A DNA stretch of 64,000 nucleotides. It comes from Oasisia sp. SBJ-2009 (taxonomy: Eukaryota; Annelida; Polychaeta; Sabellida; Siboglinidae). Position numbers and translations under genes: made by a program. This document shows, piece by piece, positions 12,501 to 23,133 of this stretch (its first letter is position 1; each line of letters opens with the position of its first letter). The notes below the pieces were generated by a model. The model was not told the origin of the DNA, ran no database searches, and was given only the letters and a program-made list of their open reading frames with translations. The stretch spans positions 28,438,601 to 28,502,600 of the forward strand of contig OZ024857.1 in NCBI GenBank assembly GCA_964017155.1, given 5' to 3'.

Positions 12501-12655
12501 GGTTGTTTTCGAACACCAGTCGTTTTTGAACCTTCCGGTCGTCGACTGTTATCGAGCGCACAAGCACGAAGTCAACACGGCGCTTGCCGTCGTCGAAAAG
12601 CATCGTTGTATGTACGTCGTCTTCGATTGAATCACCAGCTCCTAGACACGGTTTT
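5343..12655 (-). CDS. Anoctamin (TMEM16 family) gene, 11 exons, ANO4-7-like
   Basis: Anoctamins are ten-helix membrane proteins acting as Ca2+-activated chloride channels or lipid scramblases. Eleven minus-strand exons were assembled by hand: 12188-~12655, 11597-11773, 10814-11024, 10255-10518, 9527-9797, 8882-9204, 8218-8436, 7636-7803, 6629-6787, 6309-6370, 5343-5712. All internal lengths agree with codon phase, and the product is about 895 residues, near the family norm. Landmarks in order: RDG-like start of the dimerisation domain ([12 protein letters not shown]), [86 protein letters not shown], and a [16 protein letters not shown] last helix. Odd: the acidic Ca2+-site residues of helices 7 and 8 are largely replaced (see findings). 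The last helix and post-helix tail resemble ANO7 most by eye. The start codon is not located; a short N-terminal exon may lie above 12.66 kb. Confidence 0.95.
6309..6370 (-). CDS. Anoctamin exon: short CRY exon (62 nt)
   Basis: Encodes [15 protein letters not shown], equivalent to the family CRYxDYRxPP motif between helices 9 and 10. Acceptor ACAAGAGAG|TTT (poor pyrimidine tract) and donor AAAG|GTACAT; phases 0 and 2 fit both neighbours. Confidence 0.85.
6463..6500. repeat. (TA)n microsatellite
   Basis: About 19 TA units within an anoctamin intron, close upstream of the short CRY exon. Confidence 0.95.
6629..6787 (-). CDS. Anoctamin exon: helix 9
   Basis: Read directly from the minus strand: acceptor TTTTTCACAG|GCA and donor ACTCAG|GTTTGT. 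It gives 53 codons beginning [16 protein letters not shown] and continuing [11 protein letters not shown], the family's NAxxIxxTSxFxPRxVY block. Confidence 0.92.
6820..7245 (+). mobile_element. Possible non-LTR retrotransposon 3' end in an anoctamin intron
   Basis: A short frame encodes [20 protein letters not shown] followed by a [12 protein letters not shown] end, similar in style to C-termini of some non-LTR elements. An AT-rich 3'UTR then ends GTCTGAAATAAACC. It lies antisense in the intron between the helix 7-8 and helix 9 exons. No catalytic motif remains. Confidence 0.35.
7636..7803 (-). CDS. Anoctamin exon: helices 7 and 8
   Basis: Acceptor TTCTTGCAG|TAT. Encodes the most conserved family block, [16 protein letters not shown] then [14 protein letters not shown] and [11 protein letters not shown]. 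The usual Glu before IRLDA is Gln here. Donor AAAG|GTGTGT, phase 0. Confidence 0.95.
8218..8436 (-). CDS. Anoctamin exon: helix 6 and substituted start of helix 7
   Basis: Acceptor GGACCAACAG|CTT joins IEVCIQ to LVVIMVGNQ. Helix 6 carries [10 protein letters not shown] Gly-Pro-rich loop ([13 protein letters not shown]) is encoded by a near-perfect 21-bp duplication at about 8312-8352 (+ strand). The helix 7 start reads [10 protein letters not shown] where the family has E-Y-M-E-M-I-I-Q. Strong donor CAA|GTAAGT. Confidence 0.94.
8312..8352. repeat. 21-bp coding duplication with GGTCC/GGACC palindromes
   Basis: CAGTGGTCCTA(G/C)TGAAGGAC-like units sit back to back inside the helix 6 exon of the anoctamin and encode the Gly-Pro loop. 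GGTCC...GGACC pairs could form small hairpins. Confidence 0.85.
8882..9204 (-). CDS. Anoctamin exon: helices 4 and 5
   Basis: Acceptor GACTCTTCAG|AT. Encodes [20 protein letters not shown], then [17 protein letters not shown], matching the NxIYxxVAxxLTxxExPRT and FVNYYSSxFYIAFFKG family blocks. Strong donor CAG|GTATGT, phase 0. Confidence 0.95.
9527..9797 (-). CDS. Anoctamin exon: RMNPVT motif and helix 3
   Basis: Strong acceptor TTCTTTCTCAG|GAG. Encodes [14 protein letters not shown] and a long hydrophobic helix ([20 protein letters not shown]). The likely donor is CTAT|GTATGA (phase 1), chosen because the next exon supplies two bases. Confidence 0.9.
10255..10518 (-). CDS. Anoctamin exon: MCPRC motif and helix 2
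   Basis: Acceptor TTCCCTAG|ATATGCGAC. Encodes ICDKNGAGG, the Cys-rich [12 protein letters not shown] motif, [16 protein letters not shown] family sequence (here [13 protein letters not shown]) and helix 2. Donor TTTGG|GTGGGT, phase 0. Local GC is clearly higher than in the surrounding introns. Confidence 0.94.
10814..11024 (-). CDS. Anoctamin exon: transmembrane helix 1
   Basis: Begins after CTGTCACCAG, completing an Arg codon with the previous exon (RQLLYATWA), and encodes [20 protein letters not shown] plus a hydrophobic helix. The donor GAG|GTGCTT is weaker than the others, but phase 0 matches the next exon. Confidence 0.93.
11597..11773 (-). CDS. Anoctamin exon: ILQRT / FGIDRLL segment
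   Basis: Encodes [21 protein letters not shown] and the hallmark [10 protein letters not shown] before helix 1. Acceptor GCCCGACAG|C and donor AAAAG|GTATCG give 177 nt and keep phase 2 at both ends. Confidence 0.92.
12188..12655 (-). CDS. Anoctamin exon: cytosolic dimerisation domain
   Basis: Encodes the N-terminal cytosolic domain, with [12 protein letters not shown] near its start and [16 protein letters not shown] at its end. The donor ATTAG|GTGAGT is strong (phase 2). The 5' boundary is uncertain: the frame stays open to about 12655, where a weak TCTAG acceptor candidate occurs, and an in-frame ATG lies at 12601-12603. If the ATG were used, the protein would lack the usual cytosolic leader. 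Confidence 0.85.
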
Positions 12656-15600
12656 TATGAACACGAAGTCAAAAGCTCATCCGCGCCGTCAACGCTACAG
12701 TTTCGTTATACATCACCTCGAGCCCCGATGTTGTCCTGGCGCTCTAGACCAGTTTGATCTTTGTCCGTTATTACCAAAAGTAGTTTTCTTATGTGGTTCC
12801 CTGTAGAAAAACGGAAATTATTAATTTATGGCAAACGTTAATATTGATTATAACTATATATTCAGACGTCTGTTGTGAAGTTGGTACGTTAACTGCGAAC
12901 AGCGTGTTTCCGCTCTTTTTTATATATAAAACCGGAAGTTTTATGATGTCACGAGGTTGCGTTTTGGATGCGCAACTAGACAATATTTAAAGCGTCATAG
13001 CCTCTTATTGGCAATAATAGATACATAGGCAATTGTTATCATGATAAAGTAGCCTACAAACATAGGTATCAGTAATATGTAATTCCTATGGCTATGTAAA
13101 GTTAGTCGTTATGTGAATTTTTGTAGATTAAAATGGTGTGCAATTCATGCCATTGGCATTGCTTTTGCGTACTGTTCAAAATAAAGTTCGTGATAGTTCA
13201 GTTCACAAACAATATTAATCCGAATATCCACCTTTCTTTAAAAAGTAAAAAAGATTAAATGTGTTGTATTAAGTCACACTGTGGTTCGGTAATAATTAGA
13301 TTTCAGACCACGCACGTACGTTACAATTTGGTGATCGCACGCACGAAGTTAAAACGGAATTCAACTCGTCCTTCCAGTTACAATACATACCGCACAATCA
13401 AAGCGTTTATAAGACACAATGCGACAAACAGTAAACGTGTATCCTGCTAGATATTGCAATTTGTTTGCCATATAATGAAGGCGTGGTATATGGTTTCCCT
13501 TAGTCCACTGCAACGTCTTCATCATTAAAACGCATCCCGCCATTCGGATAGTGATCACTGTGAATTAATTGTGTGGAAAACACGTTTCTAAGTGTTTATT
13601 ACCGGGTGAATGCGCTAAATACAACATGTGGGACAGGAGCGTAAGATCATGGGTTAATTGACTGGTTGTGGTGTGAAAATGCCCTGATGCCGTTCTAGCA
13701 GTACCACCTCGTTATCTTGGAAAGGACATTTTTGGATCACTTCTAATTACAGCAGTGTTAAGAGAAACCAGGCATATGTTGGAGCAGCAAGCAGTTTCAA
13801 GAGAGACGCGACGCGTGACTGCTTCAGTGTTACATGGTAATTGCATCTTCTGCAAAATCAAATTTTCTTGAAGTGCCATAATTTTAAGTTGTGCAGAGTT
13901 ATGTATCTGACTATTAAAACCAAGAGCATGATATGCATAACTAGTTCAGTTGTCACAGTTACTTTAAATACCAACGTACTTGTTTTGTCTGAGTGGGTAT
14001 TTATTAAAATGTAATAAATAAAACAATACTAATGCTATATAATGCGTTTCACTGCATAAAAGAAAAACATTCTGAAAGTAAAATGTGCCTTTGTCTACAC
14101 ACACAACTAGCAACTGTATATTTGTATACATTTACAATGCCAACTTACTCTATACTATAATATAATTATTTTATTTGATATAGCACCAGATCCATAATTG
14201 TTTGTGGCATTTCTCAGTTTATTAAACTATAACTGTTTTAACACAGTACTCTAGGATCAACAGGATGCACAGTTTGACATTATTCAACCCGAAACAACTC
14301 TGAGTTGCATGCAACTTAAAATTAGTTCACTTTATATTGAACAGGCCTGAGAGAGCATGTTTGGAATGTTTGTCTGCAAGACTGGAGGGCTTTGTAGTTC
14401 GTTTATCTTGCCTTGTAGCCTGACAACTGACAGGTGGGGGTTTGTTGACATGTGCCACCCTCAAGGGTCATGGATGTGTTAACATTTGTATTAGCTATAG
14501 TAGAACCCTGGCACTGGGCCAGTATCACACTGTTTTGCAGAGTTGGTGTGTTCACTGCTGATCATCATTTCATGTCTTGTTAATAAATAATTATGTAAAT
14601 GCTAGGTTTCAGTGAGCAGTGTTTTTGGACATATTATTGAAAATTGAAGTCATATATTTCAGGCCAACTTTTCCAGAAATGTGCATTGAGATAGTTAGTA
14701 GAAAAGTTATCGCCATCTTTGACTGCATAGATGACTTTGGTTCTCACATCGCTTTATAATGGACACTATTCCAATAGTTTTAAGTTATGAGAATAGTAAA
14801 ATACAAATGTACACCTCATATTCTTTCGAATTAAACACTATTTGAGATATAAATATATTGAATTCATTTAGAATCTGATCTGTAAATCATGCAGTACAAC
14901 TCGCTAGACATCATGTAGAATTGGGTAAATTAAGAAATCTTTCAAAGCATCTGCAGTAAATCACTTTTTTATATATAAAATGTATATTGTTTGACAGTTT
15001 AGAGATTGTGCTGACAAGTTTCTTGGGAACCAGTTTGAGAGTAGGATTGGAGGGGCGGATAGATAGGGAAACAGTGTGATAGGGGGTAAATGTATGATAG
15101 GGATGGAGCTAAAAGATGGAAAGACATAAGTTGGATAAAATGAAACATAAAGTAGAAATTATAAAGAGATGACTGAAGCAAGGGACAATAACACAAGAAG
15201 TGGAGGTTACAAAATATACTAAATATACATTTTTAATCTAACCAACAACAAAAAACATGACAATTATTAGTTTAGCCGGCAAGCACATGAAAAGACATAT
15301 AAATCACTGTTTCTTGTCAAGACACATTTCTTTGATGTCAAATGAGAATGTAAGTGGGGAACTAATTACTGATTTAGCAATTTAGTGTGGGTTTAAGTTA
15401 ATTAATGATGCACTCGCATGAATACACATGATTGATGATTGACATCGGTGACATTTTGAGCACGGTTTTTACTTACCTGTAATGAGTGGATTCTAGGAAT
15501 GATCTTTGTCTAATGGGGTATGGAGTCTAAAAATGGCACAGCTGAGGACAGTAATAGGTAGGCTTAATATTAAAGTCTACAGCAGTGATGAAGATGCATT

Positions 15601-16600
15601 TAAACCAGACTGGTGCGGAAGGGTCAGAATACGGTTATAAGCACATTCATCCTACTAATGTCCAGTTAGCTGATAATCTGCTTTCTCGTCCATTTCTTTT
15701 GGACGTAGTACCCCCAAACACGGCTGCTTTTCATCATCTTTGCCTTTGGTGATCTTCACTAGTGCTAGATACAGTCAGCCAGTAAGGTTAGTTGGTCTGT
15801 TTGTATGGTCTATTGACAATGAAAGGTTACATTGCATAGAAGTCATAGAGAAGTGTGGCCATTTTGGCAGTGATGTCCAACAGCATCTGTGCAGGTGTTG
15901 CTACCTTACTGCACCTTACATAATATAATGCATATTGTGTAAATACTTGAAGTTGTCATGTGGGTATGAGTCTAATAAAGCTTATGAAGGGTGTCGTGAA
16001 TTTTATTAAAATATTGATGAGCCCAAAAGCATTATAAATAGAGCAGTTGTGTAGCTGTTGAAATATTTGTCTAGTGACACTTATTTTGTCTGTATGAATG
16101 TTTTTTAAATAGTTTTTTGTTTGGGACAAAACTGCCAGTATTATAGACCTAACACTGGGTAGCTCTTGCATGTAGTTTATGCAATGCAAGATGTTTAAAA
16201 AGTAACTGGTTCCTTTCATAGAACATTGTGTTTATGAATTATATATTAATTGATTTTTAATAATTAGTTGTTACACTGTGTATGTTGGGTGAATCAGATT
16301 GACCAATATTAGTGTTGAAAAACAGTATACGGAGGCTGTATGTGATAAGATGTAAAAAAAAATTCAAGACTCATTGTCATGTTCATGGTAAACTATTTGT
16401 TGAATTGAATATATATTTTTTAAACTAAAATTTAAATTGTTATATATCTTTTTGCAATCTGTTGCATTATTGTATTATTGAACCTTTTTGTGTCATGAAA
16501 ATAGTGTTACAAAATATGCTTTCATAGTATTCTCTGATGTTAGTAGAATGCTATTGTCAATGTTTTCAATAACCATGTTATTGAATAGTTTTTTATGATG
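12656..16600. other. Intergenic; should hold anoctamin 5' end and perhaps ephrin exon 1
   Basis: If the anoctamin has a further 5' exon and if the ephrin starts upstream of the 16.6 kb ratchet-like site, both transcription starts fall here, head to head. I could not identify either exon. A 13.6-13.85 kb stretch with more CpG (GAGACGCGACGCGTGAC) is the best promoter candidate. Confidence 0.35.
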
Positions 16601-16622
16601 TTCTCTTTTTTTGTAGGTAAGT
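16601..16622 (+). promoter_or_regulatory. Recursive (zero-length exon) splice site candidate
   Basis: TTCTCTTTTTTTGTAG|GTAAGT joins a strong acceptor directly to a perfect donor. This is the arrangement of ratchet sites in long introns. A second donor GCAG|GTAACA at 16694/16695 would define a 78-nt exon that is open in one frame. It fits a long first intron of the ephrin gene. Confidence 0.45.
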
Positions 16623-19135
16623 ACACCAAGAGTTATTCATCTTCTGGGACATTCCAGATACACAGTACTTAGTTTGACTGGTTGCTTGATGCAGGTAACA
16701 TCTTTTATTTAAATAATTTTCCTGGGATCAGAACTTTGATCATGGAATTATTAGAAAAAATAGCTAACTTTTATTTGTCATTTGTCATATACATATAAAT
16801 ATACACAATTTCTGAGGATTTATTTTCTAATACCATATTGTAGTGTAATTTTTGCAATTTCTGTCTCATCCTTTGGTATTGGTGACATCAGCAAGTACCT
16901 GGATCGTGACTGTGCATTTTCTAGATGTCACATTTACCCCGCCCTGCCTACAATCTAATTTATTTTTAAGAAAGACTTCACCATAACATAATCGATTTTA
17001 GTAGTAGATGAAAGTAACTACTTCAGATTAAATGTCAAAATTAATATATACCTGCCACATCGTATGATCTATAATTGCTCTTTTAGCAAGCCGTTTTCCC
17101 CACACTAAACTAGAAAGAGGTTGCTTGATATATGTTTAGTCATTCAATATTACAGTGTTGTAGTACAGAATATATGGACACTTTTGTGAAAGTAAATTAT
17201 CTATTTGTCATAATTTGTTTCCCCCACACACCCCTCCTGTTATTGTCGTTTTTCATCTAATTTTGAGTGATTCAGTTGCAACATTAAATTGAAAAGTTGT
17301 GCTTTTTCTCTGTGATTTCCTCTTAGCTTGGCAAGGTAGATGTATGGGGAGGCAGCTTACGTTTGTTGCTGTGAAATTAATGATTATTTCACAACTTCTG
17401 GTGATTTGTTTAATTTGTGAACAAAGTTGCAGTGCTATAATTACTGGGTGGAGTCTACGTGGGCTGATGGTCATGGTAAAGCCAACACCTTGAAAGATGA
17501 CATTTATCTGAAGACAAAAGATTGTTTTCTACAGGGCTATTATGATAAGATAATTTACTGCTTCTGTTGCACAAAGACTACGGTAACTAGCATCATTTTT
17601 TTTTTACAAAAGCTAAGTGTAAATAAAGATTGATATTTGTGAAGTTTGACTTTTGTGGTGAGACTGTTTTGAATACATTGTACTGTCAAACATAGTTTGT
17701 CACAATGTCATTGATAACACTGTATTTCTTGATTTCTTTCATTTATTCCATTTAGTGTTATTTGGTTGAATTATAGCAGTCCTATCGTGTGCTGTCCACG
17801 TTTTGTTGGATGAGTGCTTGAATAATTTTTTTAGTTATATTTTGATAAGTAAGACATAGTTTTACTTGTGTCACTATAAATTTTGACAATATAGCCATAT
17901 CGGACAAAATCAAATTGATTTATGCATTTGCGACAATGTGATATTATTCCCTGTTAAGTCTAGTGAGCCAGAAGCCAGACCATGGGCGATATAGGATTAA
18001 AGGCTTGAAATCTGCAGCCACAGCCATGGCCATGTACAACTGTACAAGGCAGTGATGTCATGTTGGTAGACATACGTTTTAAAAAGTCTGTCTCATGTCT
18101 GAATGGTGGTAATAGACAGTGTACACATTTGATAACATGTCGCCATTCTGACATTAACTTTTGCTTGGTTTCCAACGAGGATATGATGACAGTATCATAT
18201 TCCAAGCATCATGTTACGATGCAAAGGATACAGTTTCTTTAATTGACGTAATAAATTTGCATTACCAACCATTTTATAGATCAATTTCAGCACAACACAC
18301 AGAGTATATAGAGGGAATGTTTGTTTTGTGGTTAGTTTCCACTGGAATGACCCAAGGGAGACGTTGACATAGATGTCACCAGTTTGGATAGCTCAAATAA
18401 TCCATACGGCAATTGGTAATTACACAAAATTGTCCAGTTGTGTATCCTGTTGCACAAATGATCAGTAAAACCTAGGCAGCGGATGGTATACGATTTCACA
18501 GAGAAGTGAATTTGTGCATAAACACTGTTTTGTTTTGGAATTAATTTGAGGAGCTACATAGGACATATGCATGCTTATGATCTATTTAAAGATGCCTGAT
18601 ATGGGCCGAGCAATGGGTTGTTCTGGAACCTGTAAAAACCTCCAGCGTTGCACACTTCAACGAATACACAAACAGTTCAAACGTATTACATTTTAGAATA
18701 AATACCTGCAGTTGTGCAACGATATACTAACTTTGTTTGTCTTATCTTTGAATAACCTTGACAGCCTGAAGCCATTGGTGAAGCAGGGTTAAGTCATTGT
18801 TGTTGTTTTGTTGTTCAAACGCAAGAGGGTTAATTATTGACACTGATATTACACAGGTTATGTGAAGCATACTTGCTACTGATGAAGGCTATAAGATTGT
18901 GTGGAAACTAAGAGACAGAACGTTCTTTCATTGTGCACAGACCACACGCAGCCTTGCTCTAGAATGACTAGTTCATGCGTAACACACATTTGTCATTAAT
19001 TCAGTTGCTAAGATTTATTTGTTCCGTCTGGTTTTCATCTGTCAACTGTCATAAATCTGATTTATGTCCTTCAGGTACCACACATTTGTCAACTGCACCA
19101 CCTGTGGTATTCATTTATTTACTCTTTAATTTTAA

Positions 19136-19175
19136 CCCCCCACCCCCCACCCCCCACCCCCCACCCCCCCCCACT
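19136..19175. repeat. (CCCCCCA)n tract, G-quadruplex candidate
   Basis: Five runs of six or more C separated by single A. On the minus strand this gives five G6 runs, well beyond the minimum for a G-quadruplex. Confidence 0.93.
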
Positions 19176-20148
19176 GCTGCTTATTACAGCAATCGTATCT
19201 TTAGACTGAGCTTGTCTGTTACTCATTTTTAATATAACTTTTTGAAATATTAGAATGAATATGTTGAAGCTTACCAAATTACATTTTAAATAAACCTGAA
19301 TTTCAAATGTTAATATAATACAAATAAATGTGGTTTATGTTACTATATTATTCATTTGCAATTTCAACATTTTGTAGACATGTGGAATTTATTTTAAAAC
19401 TGCTAATGCGTTTTAATAAACCTGAAACATATTAGCAGTTTCAATATTGCATAGGTCTGCCAATTTTTGAATTGTAAATAAACTATTTTTGTATTACGCT
19501 ACCTGGCAAATACATTTGAAGTTTTGTGGTTCCCTGTGCACAAATAGGGGTGATATACAACTTATTCTCCCAGGCTAACTTTAGGTAACCAGTTAAATTA
19601 ACTGCTGCACATTGGATGTCCATATTAATAATATGACCATGTCTTATAACATAGAGGTTTGCAAGTGTTCTGCCAGCGAATGTGAGGCAGTTAATTTCCC
19701 AGCAGCCACATGGTTGATGCGAGACAGTCACTCAGACCCCAGACATGACATGTTGCTCCAGACTGTTTGTTTTCACAGGGGCTTGTTGTAGTTCTCACCC
19801 CACCCCCCTAAATATACAACCCTCGGGATACACTGTCCCTAGTCAATGTCCAGACTTGTGGTCAAACATAGGTCAGTGTTCCAAATTGGACAACAACTTC
19901 TGGGATTTGTTGTTGCTTTCTAGCTGGCATGACAAGTTTCTGACAACTTGTTATTGTGCAACATAAAACAGCATTTAAAATAAACTGAGCAGTGCATTGG
20001 CTCAAGACAGGTGGGAATAGCATTCATATCTTAGACTGGTCTGTAGGTTACAGCAGATAAAAATATGAGTAAAGATAGCACGTAGACCTTTATTTACTGG
20101 ACCATTTTGACAGCGTTTAGCATTGATATCCACTATATTATGTGAACA

Positions 20149-20150
<2 letters not shown>

Positions 20151-20196
<46 letters not shown>
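20151..20196. repeat. (TA)n microsatellite
   Basis: About 23 TA units in intergenic DNA. Confidence 0.95.
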
Positions 20197-20198
<2 letters not shown>

Positions 20199-21536
20199 TT
20201 ATAAATGATTTAGTCACATTTTATGTAAAAATAGATAAATGTCTTGGTAACCTTTAAAAAAACACCATTAAAATGTATGTATTTCTATTACCATTATATT
20301 GTTTTTGTAAAACCATTATTTGTGACCAGAATGACTATTCTATTTATTAGACCCTGTAACGTGAAATGTGTCTCAAGGAAGATGAGCCCTGCTAGAGGGA
20401 GGGCCCCTGACTCATGCTACCTCCACAGTAAGAGCGTGGGAAATAACTCAAGGCATGTGTGTTAATTTAAGAAACCCGTATTCCATTATTTTATATGGCC
20501 ATTTTATACGTGTGGAACTCGGATAATGCTGCCATTATGTTGTGGCTGCTCCATCTGCCACAACAACAGAGCAATAAGAGAAGAATGGTCGACTTTGACA
20601 CTGACTCCTGCATTAATTTACGGCATCGGTGCTTAGTATCGCACCTGTATAGAAGACCTGGCAGTGTGTGAATGAATCTCTCTAAACTATCCTGTCTAGC
20701 TGTGAGGCTGCTTTGCTTCAAATTGTTTCTTCATTCCGATAAGCCTCAGGGATGTAGTTTTATTATTTTATTTGCCTGTTCCTGCCAGTGATAGAGATGT
20801 TTGAAGACTGACAGTTTCCTATTTATCTCAAATTTTATGGTTTCGAACTGACTTACTTGCCCTCATAAAAGACTTCAGATTATTTTATGCAGCTATAATT
20901 TTTTAATAGATGTCTTTCTTACTTTAATTTTATAAAGTATTTTATTAAATATGCATTATAACATGACATTGTTAATAAAAAACATGGGTTTTAGCAGCTG
21001 TATACTGTGTTTGAGACATGCTAGTTAAGATATTTAAGTTACCAAATGTGGCAGGCATAAATATACATGACACATATTGTAGTGTTTTGGTACACCATAT
21101 CATTTGAACTTATTACGTAATATGCATGCTAAATCATTAGGATTCTGATACAATCAACTTTCTCATTTCCTTTCCATGGCAGCAATCTGGTTAGGCTTCG
21201 TGGTGTTCATTACGTTGTACCTTCAATAACGCAACCTTTGCATCTGCTACAATGCCACATTTCCGTTCTCTCTTCCTGTAACAAAAGTCAGAAATCAATT
21301 GTAGCAGACAAGTCACCAGATACCAGTTAAACCAGGCGCTATGGTAGAGCCATTTGTTTAACCTTCGAGACATCTACCCTTTATGCCGACTCAGGCTGAC
21401 ATTTCTGGAGTATGTCCCTCCCTTGGCAATTGGCAGTGTTCTTCTGTTAAAAAATTCTCAGCCACAGTCTAATGGCAATGTCACGACCTATTGTCATCCA
21501 CATTAATCATCGGCGAAGTGGTTGTGAACTGCCTAA

Positions 21537-21932
21537 TTGAAAAAATCTGTTTACAGACAGTTTTGTCTAGTTGTCTTAAATATTGCAGCTTTGATGTTTT
21601 GCCTTCAGCCCGAGTGCATAGTTCCGATATGGAACGATAAATCAGAATGCAATGAAAACTGTTTATATATCGAGCTGCAATTCAAAGGTGCATTTGCCTC
21701 AGGTCACTTGCTGTATATCCATGTGCGGTCTGGCATTCATCATCCTAACAGAAGTTACAGACCACATTTTCTTATTAACAGCGATAAATTGCCACAGCAA
21801 AAGACCAAATCTGATTTGAGACGATTACCAAGTTGCATGACAAAGGTTCTGCTGGCTACGGTTAAGTATAATCTGGTCTGGGGCAAGGAAAATGTCTTTC
21901 CCCTGCTGCAGCTTGAAGTGGTGATTCAGTAA
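21537..21932 (+). CDS. Isolated 131-codon open frame with signal-peptide-like start
   Basis: Begins MKKSVYRQFCLVVLNIAALM, a plausible signal peptide, then a region with four early Cys and no recognisable domain, ending in TAA. It stands alone in intergenic DNA with no nearby splice partners or codon bias I could judge. It may be chance; it is the longest ATG frame in the 13-33 kb region. Confidence 0.2.
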   Translation: MKKSVYRQFCLVVLNIAALMFCLQPECIVPIWNDKSECNENCLYIELQFKGAFASGHLLYIHVRSGIHHPNRSYRPHFLINSDKLPQQKTKSDLRRLPSCMTKVLLATVKYNLVWGKENVFPLLQLEVVIQ

Positions 21933-23026
21933 GTGTCATTATGACATAAGAGGGGAGACACAGTAAACCACTGCAAGCTCCACACTATCTGTAGATTGAT
22001 GGAGTTGTCAGTCAATGGCTGATTAAGAAGACAACAAACCCAGTCCAGACACACACCAGATCAGGCACAGTCCTCACTTCTGTGGGCTGACACTGAGTGC
22101 CTTATGCCAGCCGCAACACAAGGGTAGTTAACTGGCCATATGAAACCACAAGTTTGTTCTTCTAGCACTTTTTCCTTCGCCTGCGTGGGTGGCCTACCGA
22201 GACACATATTGTTGTAATAACGATAACATTCCCTCCCACACAAAGACACATGGAGTAACATGATTTCTAATCACGCAATCAAATTCTAGATAATTGTTCT
22301 TTATAGGATTACTATCCTTCATAAGTTTTAATTATATGGGCATGAGTTAATGCAAGATAATATGATTTGAAGAATTCAAGGAGTCTTTTCATAGTTTACC
22401 AATTAGTAACTAAATGACATCACTGAAATTCCACATGTTTAACCAAATCTAATTTGCTGAACTTTACACTGAAGATAACAGAATCTTAGGGGGGAAATTC
22501 AGTTGATGATAACACTGATATATGTCCAGAAAATCACTTACATAGACTTTATGAAAGCAAATGAAAATGATCCACCATTGAAGACAGCTAAAACTGTATC
22601 TGATTGTGAGATGACAGAATGCTGGCTCTGTAAGTGGCAGTAATTGCACCTGGCCACAAGTCAGATAGGGGAGACTCATGATAAAGGAATGATGAATGCA
22701 CAGGTCTTGATCTGCCAGGGAGAGAGTTGATAAGGTGAACCATTGATATCCCTCCACACAGCACAGAAATGGGCAGGGCAGATACCCTGGTAATAGAGCT
22801 GGCATAGTTTGTGTCTGATAGACTTGATGGCTTAGGTGTAGGCAGGGTTCTCTTGGTTGAGTTGGTACTTGTTATTTATGCTGTGTTTATAAATATTCTC
22901 GCTGGCATTTCCCTGTCAGTTCTCTGCAGCAGAATTAAATGCGATGAACTAATGGTTTTCAGATGGGTCCCTGGTATAAAACATGTGTAGACAGGATTAG
23001 CGTTGGTGTGTGTTTCTCAGTGCTTA

Positions 23027-23133
23027 TCTCATGACAGGTAGATCCCGTAGGTCTCTTGACAGGTAGATCCCGTAGGTCTCTTGACAGGTAGATCCCGTAG
23101 GTCTCTTGACAGGTAGATCCTGTAGGTCTCTTG
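23027..23133. repeat. 25-bp tandem repeat, 4 copies
   Basis: TCTCTTGACAGGTAGATCCC plus GTAGG repeats at 23027, 23052, 23077 and 23102 with single-base differences. Each unit contains ACAG|GTAGAT, which looks like a splice junction, but nothing else suggests coding. Confidence 0.93.

Noticed and set aside
13361..13558. Possible anoctamin first exon on the minus strand
   Set aside because: The 65-codon frame has no family features and no phase-consistent donor to the 12.6 kb exon.
17299..17633. Candidate ephrin signal-peptide exon or Cys-rich exon near 17.4 kb
   Set aside because: A hydrophobic stretch is present, but there is no Trp-Asn-x-x-Asn-type ephrin start and no donor in phase 2, which exon 2 requires.
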